Part shown: piece by piece, positions 9,293 to 18,146 of the stretch
How the letters are laid out: every line of letters begins with the position of its first letter
How positions within the stretch are numbered: the first letter of the stretch is position 1
Assembly (NCBI RefSeq): GCF_015070385.1
Contig: NZ_JADCSA010000009.1
Coordinates: 78,916-142,915, forward strand
Origin: Nocardioides malaquae
GTDB lineage: Bacteria > Actinomycetota > Actinomycetes > Propionibacteriales > Nocardioidaceae
Length of the DNA stretch: 64,000 nt
Direction of reading: 5' to 3'
Notes under the pieces: model-generated
What the model saw: the letters and a program-made list of their open reading frames with translations, nothing else
What the model was told of the DNA's origin: nothing
The model's database searches: none
Made by a program: the position numbers and the translations under genes

Positions 9293-9700
9293 TCAGAGAC
9301 CGGGGAACCAGAGGGCGATCTCGCGCTCGGCCGACTCGGGGCTGTCGGAACCGTGCACGAGGTTCTCGCGGTTGGAGAGGGAGAAGTCGCCACGGATGGT
9401 GCCCGGGGCGGCCTTGCGGCCGTCGGTGGCACCGTTGAGGGCACGCACGACCTCGATGGCCTCGTCGCCCTCGAGCACGAGCGACACGATCGGTCCGGAC
9501 GTCACGAAGTCGCGCAGCGGCGGGTAGAAGTCACGCTCCACGTGCTCGGCGTAGTGGGCATCGGCCTGCCCGGCGTCGATGGTGCGGTGCTCCATCGCGA
9601 CGATGGTCAACCCCTTCGCCTCGAACCTGGCCAGGATCTGACCGACCAGGCCTCGCTTGACAGCGTCGGGCTTGAGCAGGACGAGGGTGCGCTGGGTCAT
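9293..9700 (-). CDS. ndk: Nucleoside diphosphate kinase
   Basis: This 135-residue enzyme transfers the gamma-phosphate of ATP to NDPs through a phosphohistidine. The catalytic His116 lies in the signature NLVHGSDS, and the N-terminal TLVLLKPDAVKRGLVG is typical. Length and spacing match the standard hexameric or tetrameric Ndk. The start is probably leaderless: a TAGGCT hexamer lies six bases before the ATG. In actinobacteria ndk often lies near folC and mreB, as here. Confidence 0.97.
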   Translation of the reverse strand: MTQRTLVLLKPDAVKRGLVGQILARFEAKGLTIVAMEHRTIDAGQADAHYAEHVERDFYPPLRDFVTSGPIVSLVLEGDEAIEVVRALNGATDGRKAAPGTIRGDFSLSNRENLVHGSDSPESAEREIALWFPGL

Positions 9701-9706
9701 GGACGC

Positions 9707-9712
9707 AGCCTA
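9707..9712 (-). promoter_or_regulatory. -10 element of a probable leaderless promoter for ndk
   Basis: The hexamer TAGGCT (minus strand) ends six bases before the ndk ATG. This puts the expected transcription start at or next to the initiation codon. Confidence 0.6.
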
Positions 9713-9758
9713 TCGAGGGTGTGCGCTGAGAGCGTGATCGGCCGTGTTGTCAGGCCGT

Positions 9759-11138
9759 TCAAGGAAATCTGGAGGGGACGGGATCCGCGGGGTCGTCAGT
9801 GAGGTCCTGGGTGCCGTGGCGGTCGCGTCGGAAGCGTTGGCCATGAAGGCTGGTCCACTCGAACACCCCGCTGGATGGGGAAGTGAGTCGCCAACCGGTG
9901 TGCGTCTTCAACCGGTGGTGACTGCGACAGAGGGCGGCCAGGTTGTCTGTTGCGGTCGGCCCTGGCTGTGGCCGGCCTTCACCGGCAGCTTCGTGGTCGA
10001 AGGGTTCGACGTGGTCGAGGTCGCAGGACCTGGCGGGTCTCGTGCACCACGGGAAGACGCACGTGCGGTCCCGGAGAATGACTTGGCGTCTGAGCCGGTC
10101 GGTGGGTTCGTACCGGTTCGTGGTGATCTGTTCGTTGAGGTCGATCACCGGCAGGATCCGCACCTCGGTGTGCGTGCCCCGCACCCACGACCGGACCTGG
10201 GACAGCAGGACCAGTTTCTGGCCGTTCTCGAGAAACCCGATCGGGCTGATGCCGGTGGTGCCGTCGGGCTGGACCTCGGCGGTGAAGTGCAGGTGCAGGT
10301 CGACCCGCCGGGCCTTGCGCTGCACGGTCTCGTCCTCGGCGTCCGCACCGGCCAGGTCGAGTGAGGTCTGCTGTCGCGCCAGCTCACCCAGGGCCATCGA
10401 CCGCCGCACGTCCAGTGAGGCAGTGGAGCCACCGGCCCTGAGCGCAGCAGCCCCCGCCGAGAGTGCCTGGGCCAAGTCATGCCCGTCAGCGTTCGAGACC
10501 TCGGCCTCGATGTGCATCGACCCGGCGAACGGTCCGATGGGGGTGTGGATGTGGACGAACCGGCCGTCGTTGTCCTCATCGCGTGGATGTTCTTGGCCCG
10601 CCAGGCCGTAGAGCTCGATCGCCTGCGCCACGATCCGCTCCATCTGCGCGCGACCGATCTTCTCCAGGAACGGCGCCACCTGCGCGTCGATCCAGGCCAT
10701 CGCCTCCGGCGACAGGGCAGGGTCACAGTGAATCGTGGCCTCAGCGACCTGCTTGGCCCGCCACACCGGCACCAGTCCGGACTGGACCCGCTTCCACACC
10801 CGCGGCAGCCGGTGGACCATCTCGATCGCCTGGCCGATCAGCTTCTTCGCCGCGTCAGTGGAGACTCCCAACGCAGCCCCGAGCTCGGGGATGCAGAACT
10901 CCGCCACCAGCGGCGTGCCGTCACCCGAGATCGGCTCATCACCCAGTGGGTGGTGGAACGTGGCCGCGTTCCAACCGTCGTCGTCCGCGGGGTGGGCGAC
11001 TGCCCATTCGTAAGCGACCGCCAACAGGTTCGCCTCGCCTTGCTGCACCACCACCGACTCATGCCGCGCCACACCGAGCAGCTCGGCGGCGGTCAGGTCA
11101 CCCAGCTCGGGGGCGTTGCCGGTGGCGGTGGCTTCCAT
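9759..11138 (-). CDS. DUF222 / HNH endonuclease-domain protein (13E12 family)
   Basis: This 459-residue protein has the two-part structure of the actinobacterial 13E12 repeat family: a helical DUF222 region (about residues 30-300) and a C-terminal HNH nuclease domain. The HNH domain shows DRTCVFPWCTRPARSCDLDH, a downstream NLAALCRSHHRLKTHTGW, and the Cys pairs expected to bind structural zinc. The family is abundant and often multi-copy in these genomes, and its cellular role is not established. A second copy starts at the right edge of the window. I see no SOS box upstream of this one. Confidence 0.88.
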   Translation of the reverse strand: MEATATGNAPELGDLTAAELLGVARHESVVVQQGEANLLAVAYEWAVAHPADDDGWNAATFHHPLGDEPISGDGTPLVAEFCIPELGAALGVSTDAAKKLIGQAIEMVHRLPRVWKRVQSGLVPVWRAKQVAEATIHCDPALSPEAMAWIDAQVAPFLEKIGRAQMERIVAQAIELYGLAGQEHPRDEDNDGRFVHIHTPIGPFAGSMHIEAEVSNADGHDLAQALSAGAAALRAGGSTASLDVRRSMALGELARQQTSLDLAGADAEDETVQRKARRVDLHLHFTAEVQPDGTTGISPIGFLENGQKLVLLSQVRSWVRGTHTEVRILPVIDLNEQITTNRYEPTDRLRRQVILRDRTCVFPWCTRPARSCDLDHVEPFDHEAAGEGRPQPGPTATDNLAALCRSHHRLKTHTGWRLTSPSSGVFEWTSLHGQRFRRDRHGTQDLTDDPADPVPSRFP

Positions 11139-11184
11139 GACTCAACCCAACAGCAGCCCACCGACAACTTCGGATCGACAGCTT

Positions 11185-11988
11185 TCAGGGCCTGCCCAGG
11201 TCCTCGTCGCGTCCGGCCAACCCCACGGACCTCGCCATGACTCGCTCGGGCACCGGCCCCTGCGCGTCGTCGTCCGGCACGGGCGCGCCCGCGACCCGGT
11301 GCAGCGGGATGTGACCACCCCATCCCCCGGCGACCAGGTCGTCCTCGTCGTCGACGGGCGCTCCCGCCCGTTCCTTCATCGAGGCCTCGAGCAGCGGCAC
11401 GGCGAGCACTGCGGTCGCGGCCAGCTCCTTGCGCGTGCTGGGCCTCAGCGTTGCGGCTCTCCCGGGCACCATGTGGTCGACGATGAGGTCGAGCGCGCGT
11501 TGCCTCTCCCCCGGGTCGTCGACCGAGCGGACGCGGCCCACGACCACGGCGGAGCGGTAGTTCATGGAGTGGTGGAAGGCGGAACGACCGACGACCAGCC
11601 CGTCGAGCTCGGTGACGGCCACGCAGACGGTGGCTCCGGACGGACCAGCCAGCAGGCGCCGGATCCATCCCGCCGCCACTGAACCGTGCAGGTAGAGCGT
11701 GCCGCCGGGGTCCGGGCCGTCGAGGTCCACCGCGTAGGCCGACGGCAGCACCACCGGGTGGTCGCCGACGTCGACCGCGACATGGGCGACCAGACCCTCC
11801 GTGGCGAGGAAGCGCACCAGCCGCGCCCGGTCAGCGACCACCCGGTTGCGCCCGCGGGTCACGGTGGTGCGGGCCGTCGGCTCCAGCGGCTGGAGAGCCG
11901 GGTCGTTCGGGCGGGGTGTGGTGAGCCCAGTTGAGAGGGGACCAGTCGAGAAGGGCAGGGCGTTCGGAGTCGGCGTGTTCGTCGTCAT
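11185..11988 (-). CDS. Pyridoxamine 5'-phosphate oxidase-like (PPOX split-barrel) protein
   Basis: With ATG at 11988 the product has 267 residues. After a Pro/Thr-rich N-terminus comes a split-barrel flavin/F420-type domain with HVAVDVGDHPVVLPSAYAVD, LYLHGSVAAGWIRRLL and a SMNYRSAVVVGRV core. This layout is common in small PPOX proteins usually annotated as pyridoxamine 5'-phosphate oxidase family. A true PNPOx activity is not assured. It is divergent from a MocR/PdxR-type regulator with a 147-bp shared control region, a recurrent arrangement that suggests the regulator controls it. The C-terminal 60 residues are acidic and of unknown role. Confidence 0.8.
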   Translation of the reverse strand: MTTNTPTPNALPFSTGPLSTGLTTPRPNDPALQPLEPTARTTVTRGRNRVVADRARLVRFLATEGLVAHVAVDVGDHPVVLPSAYAVDLDGPDPGGTLYLHGSVAAGWIRRLLAGPSGATVCVAVTELDGLVVGRSAFHHSMNYRSAVVVGRVRSVDDPGERQRALDLIVDHMVPGRAATLRPSTRKELAATAVLAVPLLEASMKERAGAPVDDEDDLVAGGWGGHIPLHRVAGAPVPDDDAQGPVPERVMARSVGLAGRDEDLGRP

Positions 11989-12006
11989 GGCACGATGCTC
12001 TCGACA

Positions 12007-12055
12007 AGTGGCCTGCGCGAAACGGTCCAATCACCACCTTTCCGTTCAGGCCACT
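12007..12055. promoter_or_regulatory. Interrupted inverted repeat in the PPOX/MocR divergent control region
   Basis: AGTGGCCTG at 12007-12015 is mirrored exactly by CAGGCCACT at 12047-12055. Inner half-sites AACGG (12021-12025) and CCGTT (12042-12046) also match. A further direct AGGCCAC copy lies just downstream. The position, centred between two divergent starts, fits an operator for the adjacent MocR-type regulator, whose family binds paired or direct repeats in such regions. This is inference from sequence symmetry only. Confidence 0.45.
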
Positions 12056-12135
12056 GGATAGGCCACGGCGCCACGCAACTCGCCGCCCCAGCCGTCCGCC
12101 ACGCCCCAGCCATCTCGCAACGCCACGAGGTACCC

Positions 12136-13485
12136 GTGCCCACGTCGCTCCCCCTGCAGCTCGACCGCCACTCGCGTACGCCCCTGAGCGTGCAGCTCTC
12201 CGACGCCGTGCGGCGCCTGGCGCTCGACGGCACCCTGGCGCCCGGCGACCGGATGCCCAGCACCCGGGCGCTGGCCGCGGAGCTGGAGGTCTCACGCGCG
12301 ACGGTCGAGACCGCCTGGGACCAGCTGCGCGCCGAGGGCTGGCTGGAGGGCCGCACCGGCGCAGGCACCTGGGTGGCGGCAGGCCCTGAGATCACCGTGC
12401 GCCGAACCCCGGCACGCGCCCCCTCACCGCCGCCGCCGCGCGACCTCGTCGCCATGGACGCCGGCACGCCGTGGCGCCCCGACGCCTGGCCGCGCTCGCT
12501 GGACGCCTCCTGGCGTCGGGCCTGGCGCAACGTCGCCGACGCCACCGCGCCGCGTGGCTACGACGACCCGCGCGGCCTGCCTGCGTTGCGCGTGGCCCTG
12601 GCCGAACGGATCGCCCGCACCCGGGGCCTCGACGTCGACCCCGACGACGTGCTGGTCACCAGTGGCACCACCCAGGGCCTGCGTCACCTGCTGACCGCCC
12701 TGCCCGCCACGCCGGTCGCCGTCGAGGATCCCGGCTACCGGGCTGCCGTCGCGGTGGTCCTGGCGAGTGGGCGCAGCGTCGTCGACCTGCCGGCCACCGC
12801 CCCCGTCGAGCGCCTGAGGGGCCTGTCGGCCGTCTACGTCACCCCCGCCCACCAGCACCCCCTCGGCCACGTGATGGGCGCCGACGAGCGCGTACGCCTC
12901 CTCGCGGCCGCCGAGCGCGACGACGTGGTCGTGGTCGAGGACGACTACGACTCGGAGTTCCGCTACGACGTCGCCCCCGTGCCCGCGCTGGCGGCGATGG
13001 CGCCCGACCGGGTCGCCCTGCTCGGCACCGCCTCGAAGTCGGTGATGCCGTCACTGCGCCTGGGCTGGACCGTGGTGCCCCGACGGCTGCGACCCGCCAT
13101 CGACGCCTTCCGCGCCCTGACCCACGACACCCCGCCGTGGGGCGTCCAGGCAGCCTTCGCCTCACTGCTGCGCGACGGCTACGTCGACGGCGTGGTGCGG
13201 GCCGCGCGGCGGACGTACGCCGAGCGCGCGCCGCGGGTGGTCGCGGCGCTGAGCCCCTACGCCGAGCTGGCGGGCCCGGTCGCAGGCATGTACGCCACGT
13301 GGCTGGTCGACGAGCCACGGGCGGTCCGCGCCCAGCAGGCCACACAGGAGGCCGGCTTCCGGGTCAATCTGCTCTCCACCTACTGCCGCAGCGCACCCCT
13401 GAGCGGGCTCGTCGTGGGCTTCGCCGGCCCCAATGACGACGAGCTGGAACGGGCCCTCGACGTGATCGCACGTGCCTTGACCTGA
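12136..13485 (+). CDS. MocR/PdxR-family transcriptional regulator (GntR wHTH fused to aminotransferase domain)
   Basis: From GTG at 12136 the protein has 449 residues. The N-terminal GntR-type winged helix contains SVQLSDAVRRLALDGTLAPG and MPSTRALAAELEVSRATVETA (start to about residue 75). A fold-type I aminotransferase domain follows, with VEDDYDSEFRYD and the PLP lysine in GTASKSVMPSLRLGW (Lys301). These regulators sense PLP or related amines. In-frame sequence upstream of GTG lacks family similarity and covers the intergenic operator, so the shorter start is preferred. It probably controls the divergent PPOX gene. The stop codon lies inside a 15-bp tandem repeat. Confidence 0.9.
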   Translation: MPTSLPLQLDRHSRTPLSVQLSDAVRRLALDGTLAPGDRMPSTRALAAELEVSRATVETAWDQLRAEGWLEGRTGAGTWVAAGPEITVRRTPARAPSPPPPRDLVAMDAGTPWRPDAWPRSLDASWRRAWRNVADATAPRGYDDPRGLPALRVALAERIARTRGLDVDPDDVLVTSGTTQGLRHLLTALPATPVAVEDPGYRAAVAVVLASGRSVVDLPATAPVERLRGLSAVYVTPAHQHPLGHVMGADERVRLLAAAERDDVVVVEDDYDSEFRYDVAPVPALAAMAPDRVALLGTASKSVMPSLRLGWTVVPRRLRPAIDAFRALTHDTPPWGVQAAFASLLRDGYVDGVVRAARRTYAERAPRVVAALSPYAELAGPVAGMYATWLVDEPRAVRAQQATQEAGFRVNLLSTYCRSAPLSGLVVGFAGPNDDELERALDVIARALT

Positions 13486-13557
13486 CCTGCTCAGGCCTGA
13501 CCTGCTCTGGCCTGACCTGCTCAGGCCTGACCTGCTCTGGCCTGACCTGCTCTGGCC
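13483..13557 (+). repeat. Five tandem 15-bp repeats beginning at the MocR stop codon
   Basis: Five exact-length units TGACCTGCTC(A/T)GGCC run from 13483 to 13557. Units 1 and 3 carry A and units 2, 4 and 5 carry T at the variable base. The first three bases are the stop codon of the regulator gene. Across units 2 and 3, GGCCTGA-CCTGC-TCAGGCC (13509-13527) is a perfect 7-bp stem with a 5-base loop. The array fills almost all of the gap to the convergent DUF4233 gene, so it may act as a two-way terminator. Confidence 0.9.
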
Positions 13558-13575
13558 GGTGGGTGGCGGGGTCGG

Positions 13576-14055
13576 TCAGCGCGCGGCCTGCTGGTCGGTC
13601 AGCCAGGCCGTCCAGGCTTCCCGCTTCTCACGCTCGATCTTGCGTCCGAGGAAGATCGCACCGCCCCAGAGCAGGGCGAAGATGCCGCCGAGCACGAACA
13701 TCAACGGGATCACGAAACCGAGGGCGACGGCAGCGACCTGGATGGCGCTGCCGGCGTGGTAGGCCCACTCCTTGCGGAGCAGCCCGGCGACCACCAAGCA
13801 GGCGACGGCGAGGCCCAGGCCCACGACCAGCGCCGTGGTGCGCTCCACGTCGGCGATCATGATCATCACCGGCGTCGTGAGCCCCAGGGCGATCGACTCC
13901 AGCGCCAGGATCGCCGCGCACATGCCGCGGCGCGGCGACTTGGCGATGTTGCGGGCCGCCACCTCCTCGGCGCTCTCCTCGACCTCGGTCTCCACACCGG
14001 CGGCGCCGGGGTCGAGGTCGGACTCCACGCCCACGGGCGTCTCGTCGGTGCTCAT
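13576..14055 (-). CDS. DUF4233 four-helix membrane protein
   Basis: This 159-residue protein has an acidic N-terminus (ETEVEESAEEV) and four hydrophobic helices between about residues 43 and 140. The RGMCAAILALESIALGL segment is typical of DUF4233 proteins. Its ATG overlaps the folC stop by 4 bp, and DUF4233 directly downstream of folC is a standard actinobacterial arrangement. Function is unknown. The coupling suggests a role tied to folate metabolism or simple co-transcription. Confidence 0.85.
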   Translation of the reverse strand: MSTDETPVGVESDLDPGAAGVETEVEESAEEVAARNIAKSPRRGMCAAILALESIALGLTTPVMIMIADVERTTALVVGLGLAVACLVVAGLLRKEWAYHAGSAIQVAAVALGFVIPLMFVLGGIFALLWGGAIFLGRKIEREKREAWTAWLTDQQAAR

Positions 14056-15452
14056 CGCTCTCCTCCTCCGTCGCCCCGGCCACGTCCACCGGGACGGATC
14101 ATCGCGCGGGCCTCGCCCACCGTCACCACGGAGCCGGTCACCAGGACCGCCCCCGCGCCCACTCCGCCGCTGAAGGCCTGCCCGACCTCAGCGAGGGCCG
14201 CGGCGTGGTCGATCGCTGCCGCCAGGTCGGGCACGACGCTGACGCGGTCGTCGCCGAAGACCTCGCGCGCGGCCACGGCGAGCGCCTCGGCCGGCATGGA
14301 GCGCGGGGTGGAGTTCTGGGTGACGACCAGGTGCTCCATGTGGGGCTCGAAGGCGGCGAGCACGCCCTCGTGGTCCTTGTCGCCCATCACGCCGATCACG
14401 CCGACGAGCGGGTCGAACGTGAAGGAGTCCTCCAGCGCCGCCGCGGTCGCCTCGGCGCCGTGCGGGTTGTGGGCGGCGTCGAGCACGATCGTCGGCGAGC
14501 GGCGTACGACCTCGAGGCGGCCCGGGGAGGTGAACTCGGCGAAGGCGGCGCGCACCAGCTCTTCGTCGAGGGCCCGGTCGCCCAGCAGGGCCTCGACCGA
14601 CGCGAGGGCCACCGCTGCGTTCTGGGCCTGGTGAGCGCCGTGCAGCGGCAGGAAGAGGTCGTCAAAGCGGGCGCGCAGTCCCTGGATGGAGACCATCTGG
14701 CCCCCGACGGCTGGCACCCGGTTGACGACACCGAACTCCATGCCTTCGCGCACCACAGTGGCCCCCACCTCGGCGGCGCGTTCGAGCAGCACCGCGGCGA
14801 CCTCGGGGGTCTGCTGGGCCAGCACGGCGTAACCGCCCGGCTTGACGATGCCGGCCTTCTCGCGGGCGATCTCGACGGCCGTGTCGCCGAGGTACTGCGC
14901 GTGGTCGACGGCGATCGGCAGGACCACCGCGACCTGGGCGTCCACGACGTTGGTGGCGTCCCACGACCCACCCATGCCCACCTCGACCACGGCGACGTCG
15001 ACCGGGGCGTCGGCGAAGGCGGCGTACGCCATGCCCACGACGGTCTCGAAGAAGGAGAGCGGGTGCTCCTGGCTCTCGTCGACGAGGTGGGTGTAGGGCG
15101 CCACGTCGTTGAAGGCCCGGACGAAGTCGTCGTCGCTCAGCGGCTCACCGTCGAGGCAGATGCGCTCACTCATCTTCTCCACGTGGGGCGAGGTGAAGCG
15201 GCCGGTGCGCAGGTCGAGGGCCCGCAGCAACGTGTCGATCATCCGCGAGGTCGACGTCTTGCCGTTGGTGCCCGTGAGGTGCACGACCTGGTAGGCGCGC
15301 TGCGGGTCGCCCAGCAGCTCGGTGAAGGCCTCGATCCGGTCGAGCGAGGGCTCCAGCCGGGTCTCGGGCCACCGAGACAGCAGCGCCTCGCTGACCTCGT
15401 CGTAGGTCTGGGCGAAACGGGGGCCCTCGGGGGCATCAGGAGTCTGGCTCAT
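14052..15452 (-). CDS. folC: Dihydrofolate synthase / folylpolyglutamate synthase
   Basis: This 466-residue ATP-dependent ligase adds glutamate to dihydropteroate and to folates. It has the Mur-ligase P-loop (VHLTGTNGKTSTSRMI), the family motif FTSPHVEKMSERI, EVGMGGSWDATNVVD, and the C-terminal domain start VLDAAHNPHGAEA. All are expected for FolC, and length is normal for actinobacteria. A TAGACT hexamer lies nine bases before the ATG (15462-15467), suggesting a near-leaderless promoter. The downstream DUF4233 gene overlaps by 4 bp. Confidence 0.96.
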   Translation of the reverse strand: MSQTPDAPEGPRFAQTYDEVSEALLSRWPETRLEPSLDRIEAFTELLGDPQRAYQVVHLTGTNGKTSTSRMIDTLLRALDLRTGRFTSPHVEKMSERICLDGEPLSDDDFVRAFNDVAPYTHLVDESQEHPLSFFETVVGMAYAAFADAPVDVAVVEVGMGGSWDATNVVDAQVAVVLPIAVDHAQYLGDTAVEIAREKAGIVKPGGYAVLAQQTPEVAAVLLERAAEVGATVVREGMEFGVVNRVPAVGGQMVSIQGLRARFDDLFLPLHGAHQAQNAAVALASVEALLGDRALDEELVRAAFAEFTSPGRLEVVRRSPTIVLDAAHNPHGAEATAAALEDSFTFDPLVGVIGVMGDKDHEGVLAAFEPHMEHLVVTQNSTPRSMPAEALAVAAREVFGDDRVSVVPDLAAAIDHAAALAEVGQAFSGGVGAGAVLVTGSVVTVGEARAMIRPGGRGRGDGGGER

Positions 15453-15687
15453 CGCCCGTCGAGTCTAGGCGCAGCAGCGGCGCTGGCCCCCATCCGTCTG
15501 CCCCTCCCGCCCACCCCGAGGCGCAGGACCCCGTCCTGGCCGCCGGACTGGACCAGTCCGCCCCTCCCACTGCGGGCCGCCCGGGCGTCGCATACCCATT
15601 CTGGGGGTCTCTGATCGGAGTTGCCCACGCCCGGGCGACACAGGTCACAGACTGTGGGCTCCGCCCGTCACCCGAGGAGTCCCCCAC

Positions 15688-16722
15688 GTGCACCCCCGCC
15701 GCATCGCCCTGACCACCACGGCCGCGCTCGCTGCCGCACTGCTCGTGCCGGGCACCACCGCGTCTCTCGCCGCGACGCCCGCCTCGCTGTCCTACACCTG
15801 CGTGCCGGTGGCCAGCGCGATCGTGACGGACCCGACCGAGTTCGAGATGCCGGTCGAGGCCGTGCTCGAGGCCACCGCGGAGGGCGAGCAGGTCAACCTC
15901 TCCATGTCGACCGGACGCCCGGTGATCCCCGGCATCACCAGCGACCTGACCGTCACCATGACCAGCGCCATGGACGCCTCCGTCGACGGCGCCGCCGTGC
16001 GCCTCGCCGGCAGCCGCACCGTGACGATCCGCCCCGACACCCCCACCGACCTGCCGGTGCTGCAGGCCTCCCTGCCCACCCCCGAGGCGACCCTGACCTT
16101 CACGCCCGGACCGCTGACGGTGCAGTTCACCTACTTGCTGTGGACCGTGGTGATCAACTGCGAGGCCGCGTCCACACCCACCGTCACGGTGCCCGTGGAC
16201 GGACGGACCGCCCCGACGCCGACGCCGACGCCCGTCCCCACGCCCACGCCCACCCCCACGCCGGAGCCGACTCCGGAGCCGACGCCCGCGCCGACCAGCG
16301 GCCCCGCACCGACCGCGACGCCGTCCCCGACCGCAGCCCCCACGCCCACCCCCACGGACGCCCCCACTTCCGACCCCACGCCGGCCCCGACCGCGGCGCC
16401 CTCGCCGGCGCCCGCTCCGGTCAAGGCGGGCCTCACGGTGCGCCTGACCAAGAAGAAGCAGCGGGTCGGCAAGGCGCCCGCCAAGGTGCGCGTCCGCCTC
16501 AAGGGCACCGTCTCCGGCGTCGCTCCGGCCGGCAAGGTCGTCGTGAAGGTCGGTCGCAAGGTCGTCGGCCGCCGCACGGTCACCGGCAAGCTCACCTTCG
16601 CCCTGGCGCTACCGCGCAAGCTCAAGCCCGGCCGTCACACGGTGGTCGTGACGTACGTCCCCACGCAGGGCTCCGCGTACGCCCGCACGACCGCGAAGGT
16701 GACCCTCCGCGTCCGCCGCTGA
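15688..16722 (+). CDS. Secreted protein with Thr/Pro linker and C-terminal Ig-like domain, function unknown
   Basis: GTG at 15688 follows a GAGGAG site and opens a 344-residue product. Residues 1-30 form a Sec signal peptide cleaved near SLAA-TP. Residues 30-170 are beta-rich without a family I recognise, and contain only two cysteines, a possible disulphide. Residues 175-248 are a low-complexity [12 protein letters not shown] linker typical of cell-surface actinobacterial proteins. The C-terminal 95 residues (from LTVRLTKKKQRVGKAPAKV) resemble a bacterial Ig-like beta domain. It probably acts outside the membrane. A hairpin terminator follows the stop. Confidence 0.75.
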   Translation: MHPRRIALTTTAALAAALLVPGTTASLAATPASLSYTCVPVASAIVTDPTEFEMPVEAVLEATAEGEQVNLSMSTGRPVIPGITSDLTVTMTSAMDASVDGAAVRLAGSRTVTIRPDTPTDLPVLQASLPTPEATLTFTPGPLTVQFTYLLWTVVINCEAASTPTVTVPVDGRTAPTPTPTPVPTPTPTPTPEPTPEPTPAPTSGPAPTATPSPTAAPTPTPTDAPTSDPTPAPTAAPSPAPAPVKAGLTVRLTKKKQRVGKAPAKVRVRLKGTVSGVAPAGKVVVKVGRKVVGRRTVTGKLTFALALPRKLKPGRHTVVVTYVPTQGSAYARTTAKVTLRVRR

Positions 16723-16727
16723 CGTCG

Positions 16728-16757
16728 GACCCGCTGCCCCGTGCGGGGCGGCGGGTC
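16728..16757 (+). terminator. Hairpin terminator after the secreted protein gene
   Basis: A stem of 13 pairs (one G-T) with a GTGC loop starts 6 bp after the stop at 16722. No T-run follows, as is common in high-GC actinobacteria. Confidence 0.6.
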
Positions 16758-16852
16758 GCACCGGAGTTCTCCCGAAGCCCCTCGCGCACCATCGGCGTGT
16801 GGTTACGATCGAACTCTCGGGAGATCCCGGGGAACCCTGTGCAGGAGGCCAC

Positions 16853-18136
16853 GTGTCAGAGATCGCCGTGGGAAGCGTCGGACTTCCCGGAGCACCCGCT
16901 GCCCCCAACACCCCTGCCCCCGGACAGGAGTGGTTGACCTCGCTGTGGCAGGAGGTCTACACCGTCGACGCGAACTCGATGCTCCAGGGCGCCAGCACGG
17001 TCACCCCCCTCGAGCAGCCCGCGCTCTGGCACTTCGTGCGCACCGTCGCCCAGGAGGCCGGCTCACCGGCACCCGACCAGATCCGGGTCGTCGGCAACTC
17101 CCACGTGATCACCCACGAGGACCCCTTCTCCCTCGACATCGGCGTGCCCCTGCTGCTCGCCCTCGACCAGGGCGACCTGGCCGAGATCATCACCCGCTCC
17201 CTGCACGACCGCATGGCCGACCAGGGCGAGGTCGTCGCCGCGCCGGTGCGCCAGCGTCCGTCTCGTCTGGGTCGTCTCGGCCGACTCCTCGGTGGCCAGA
17301 ACGGCGCCACCGCCGAGGCCGACGGCAAGGGCCAGAGCCGCCTCGAGGACGCGATCGCCGTCGCCACCCAGTGGTGGATCGACGAATTCGTGCTGCCCGA
17401 CCTGACCGACAACCTGGTCCCCCGTCCGGTCTACATGGGCCTCGTCGAGCTGCTGATGGAGCGGGGCGGCGAGATCGCCGACCACGCCCAGCTGGCCGAC
17501 CGGCCCGACGACCCGGCGCACCCGCAGGCCGGCGAGCCCGCCATGTTCCTGCTGGCCAACGAGACGACCCTGCTCGAGGCCGTGGCCGACGCCGGCCTGC
17601 CGCCCGGCACCACCGACCTGCACTGGGAGGACGCGATGACGCGCTGGGCGATGCGCCGCGCCCGCGCCGCCTCCCTGATCCTCTTCCAGGAGGCGCACCC
17701 CGAGGTGCGCACCCTCACGGGACTCCTCGACATCATCGAGCGCGGCGACTTCCCCAAGCGGGTGAGCGAGGCCCTGCGCAGCCGCGACACCGGGAGCGAC
17801 CGCGAGGAGTGCATCTTCCTGCTGACCGGGGTGCTCGCCGACGCGTTCGCCGAGCACGGAGCCGGCGAGCTGACCTGCTCGTGGGGCGGCACGATCGACC
17901 TGGTGAGCCCCACCGAGGGAGCCATGGACCTCTCCGGCGTCGCCCGCCAGGTCGTCGACGACACCTCGGTCGTGCCCTTCCTGCGCGAGATCCTGCTGGA
18001 CTACAACGTCTCGCCGGGATGGTCCCCCTCGGAGACCGGCACCCACGACGACCGGGCGCTCCAGGAGTTCCGCGCCGCCACCGGTCGTCGCCACGCCCCC
18101 GGAACTGGTTTCCTGCGGGGAGCGAGCGCCTCCTAG
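16853..18136 (+). CDS. M48-peptidase-like protein lacking the HExxH motif, function unknown
   Basis: GTG at 16853 behind AGGAGG (16843-16848) gives 427 residues. I recognise no named family. The order of short motifs parallels actinobacterial M48-like membrane peptidases: [23 protein letters not shown], then [19 protein letters not shown], then [19 protein letters not shown], then [15 protein letters not shown]. Where those enzymes carry HELGH, this protein reads RSLHD (near residues 116-120), so zinc catalysis is unlikely. A basic Gly/Arg linker replaces the usual insert. It may be a pseudo-protease or only a distant structural relative. The stop overlaps the valS -10 hexamer. Confidence 0.65.
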   Translation: MSEIAVGSVGLPGAPAAPNTPAPGQEWLTSLWQEVYTVDANSMLQGASTVTPLEQPALWHFVRTVAQEAGSPAPDQIRVVGNSHVITHEDPFSLDIGVPLLLALDQGDLAEIITRSLHDRMADQGEVVAAPVRQRPSRLGRLGRLLGGQNGATAEADGKGQSRLEDAIAVATQWWIDEFVLPDLTDNLVPRPVYMGLVELLMERGGEIADHAQLADRPDDPAHPQAGEPAMFLLANETTLLEAVADAGLPPGTTDLHWEDAMTRWAMRRARAASLILFQEAHPEVRTLTGLLDIIERGDFPKRVSEALRSRDTGSDREECIFLLTGVLADAFAEHGAGELTCSWGGTIDLVSPTEGAMDLSGVARQVVDDTSVVPFLREILLDYNVSPGWSPSETGTHDDRALQEFRAATGRRHAPGTGFLRGASAS

Positions 18137-18139
18137 ACT
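18134..18139 (+). promoter_or_regulatory. -10 element of a probable leaderless promoter for valS
   Basis: TAGACT ends seven bases before the valS ATG. Its TAG is also the stop codon of the preceding gene. Confidence 0.6.
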
Positions 18140-18146
18140 TCCCTGC

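Noticed and set aside
10002-10016. TCGAA-GGG-TTCGA as a second SOS box near the first DUF222 gene
   Set aside because: The half-sites are shortened, the spacing is 3 rather than 4, and it lies inside the coding region, not at a promoter.
16207-16420. Short repeats resembling a CRISPR or minisatellite array
   Set aside because: They encode the Thr/Pro/Glu linker of the secreted protein in frame, with no spacers.
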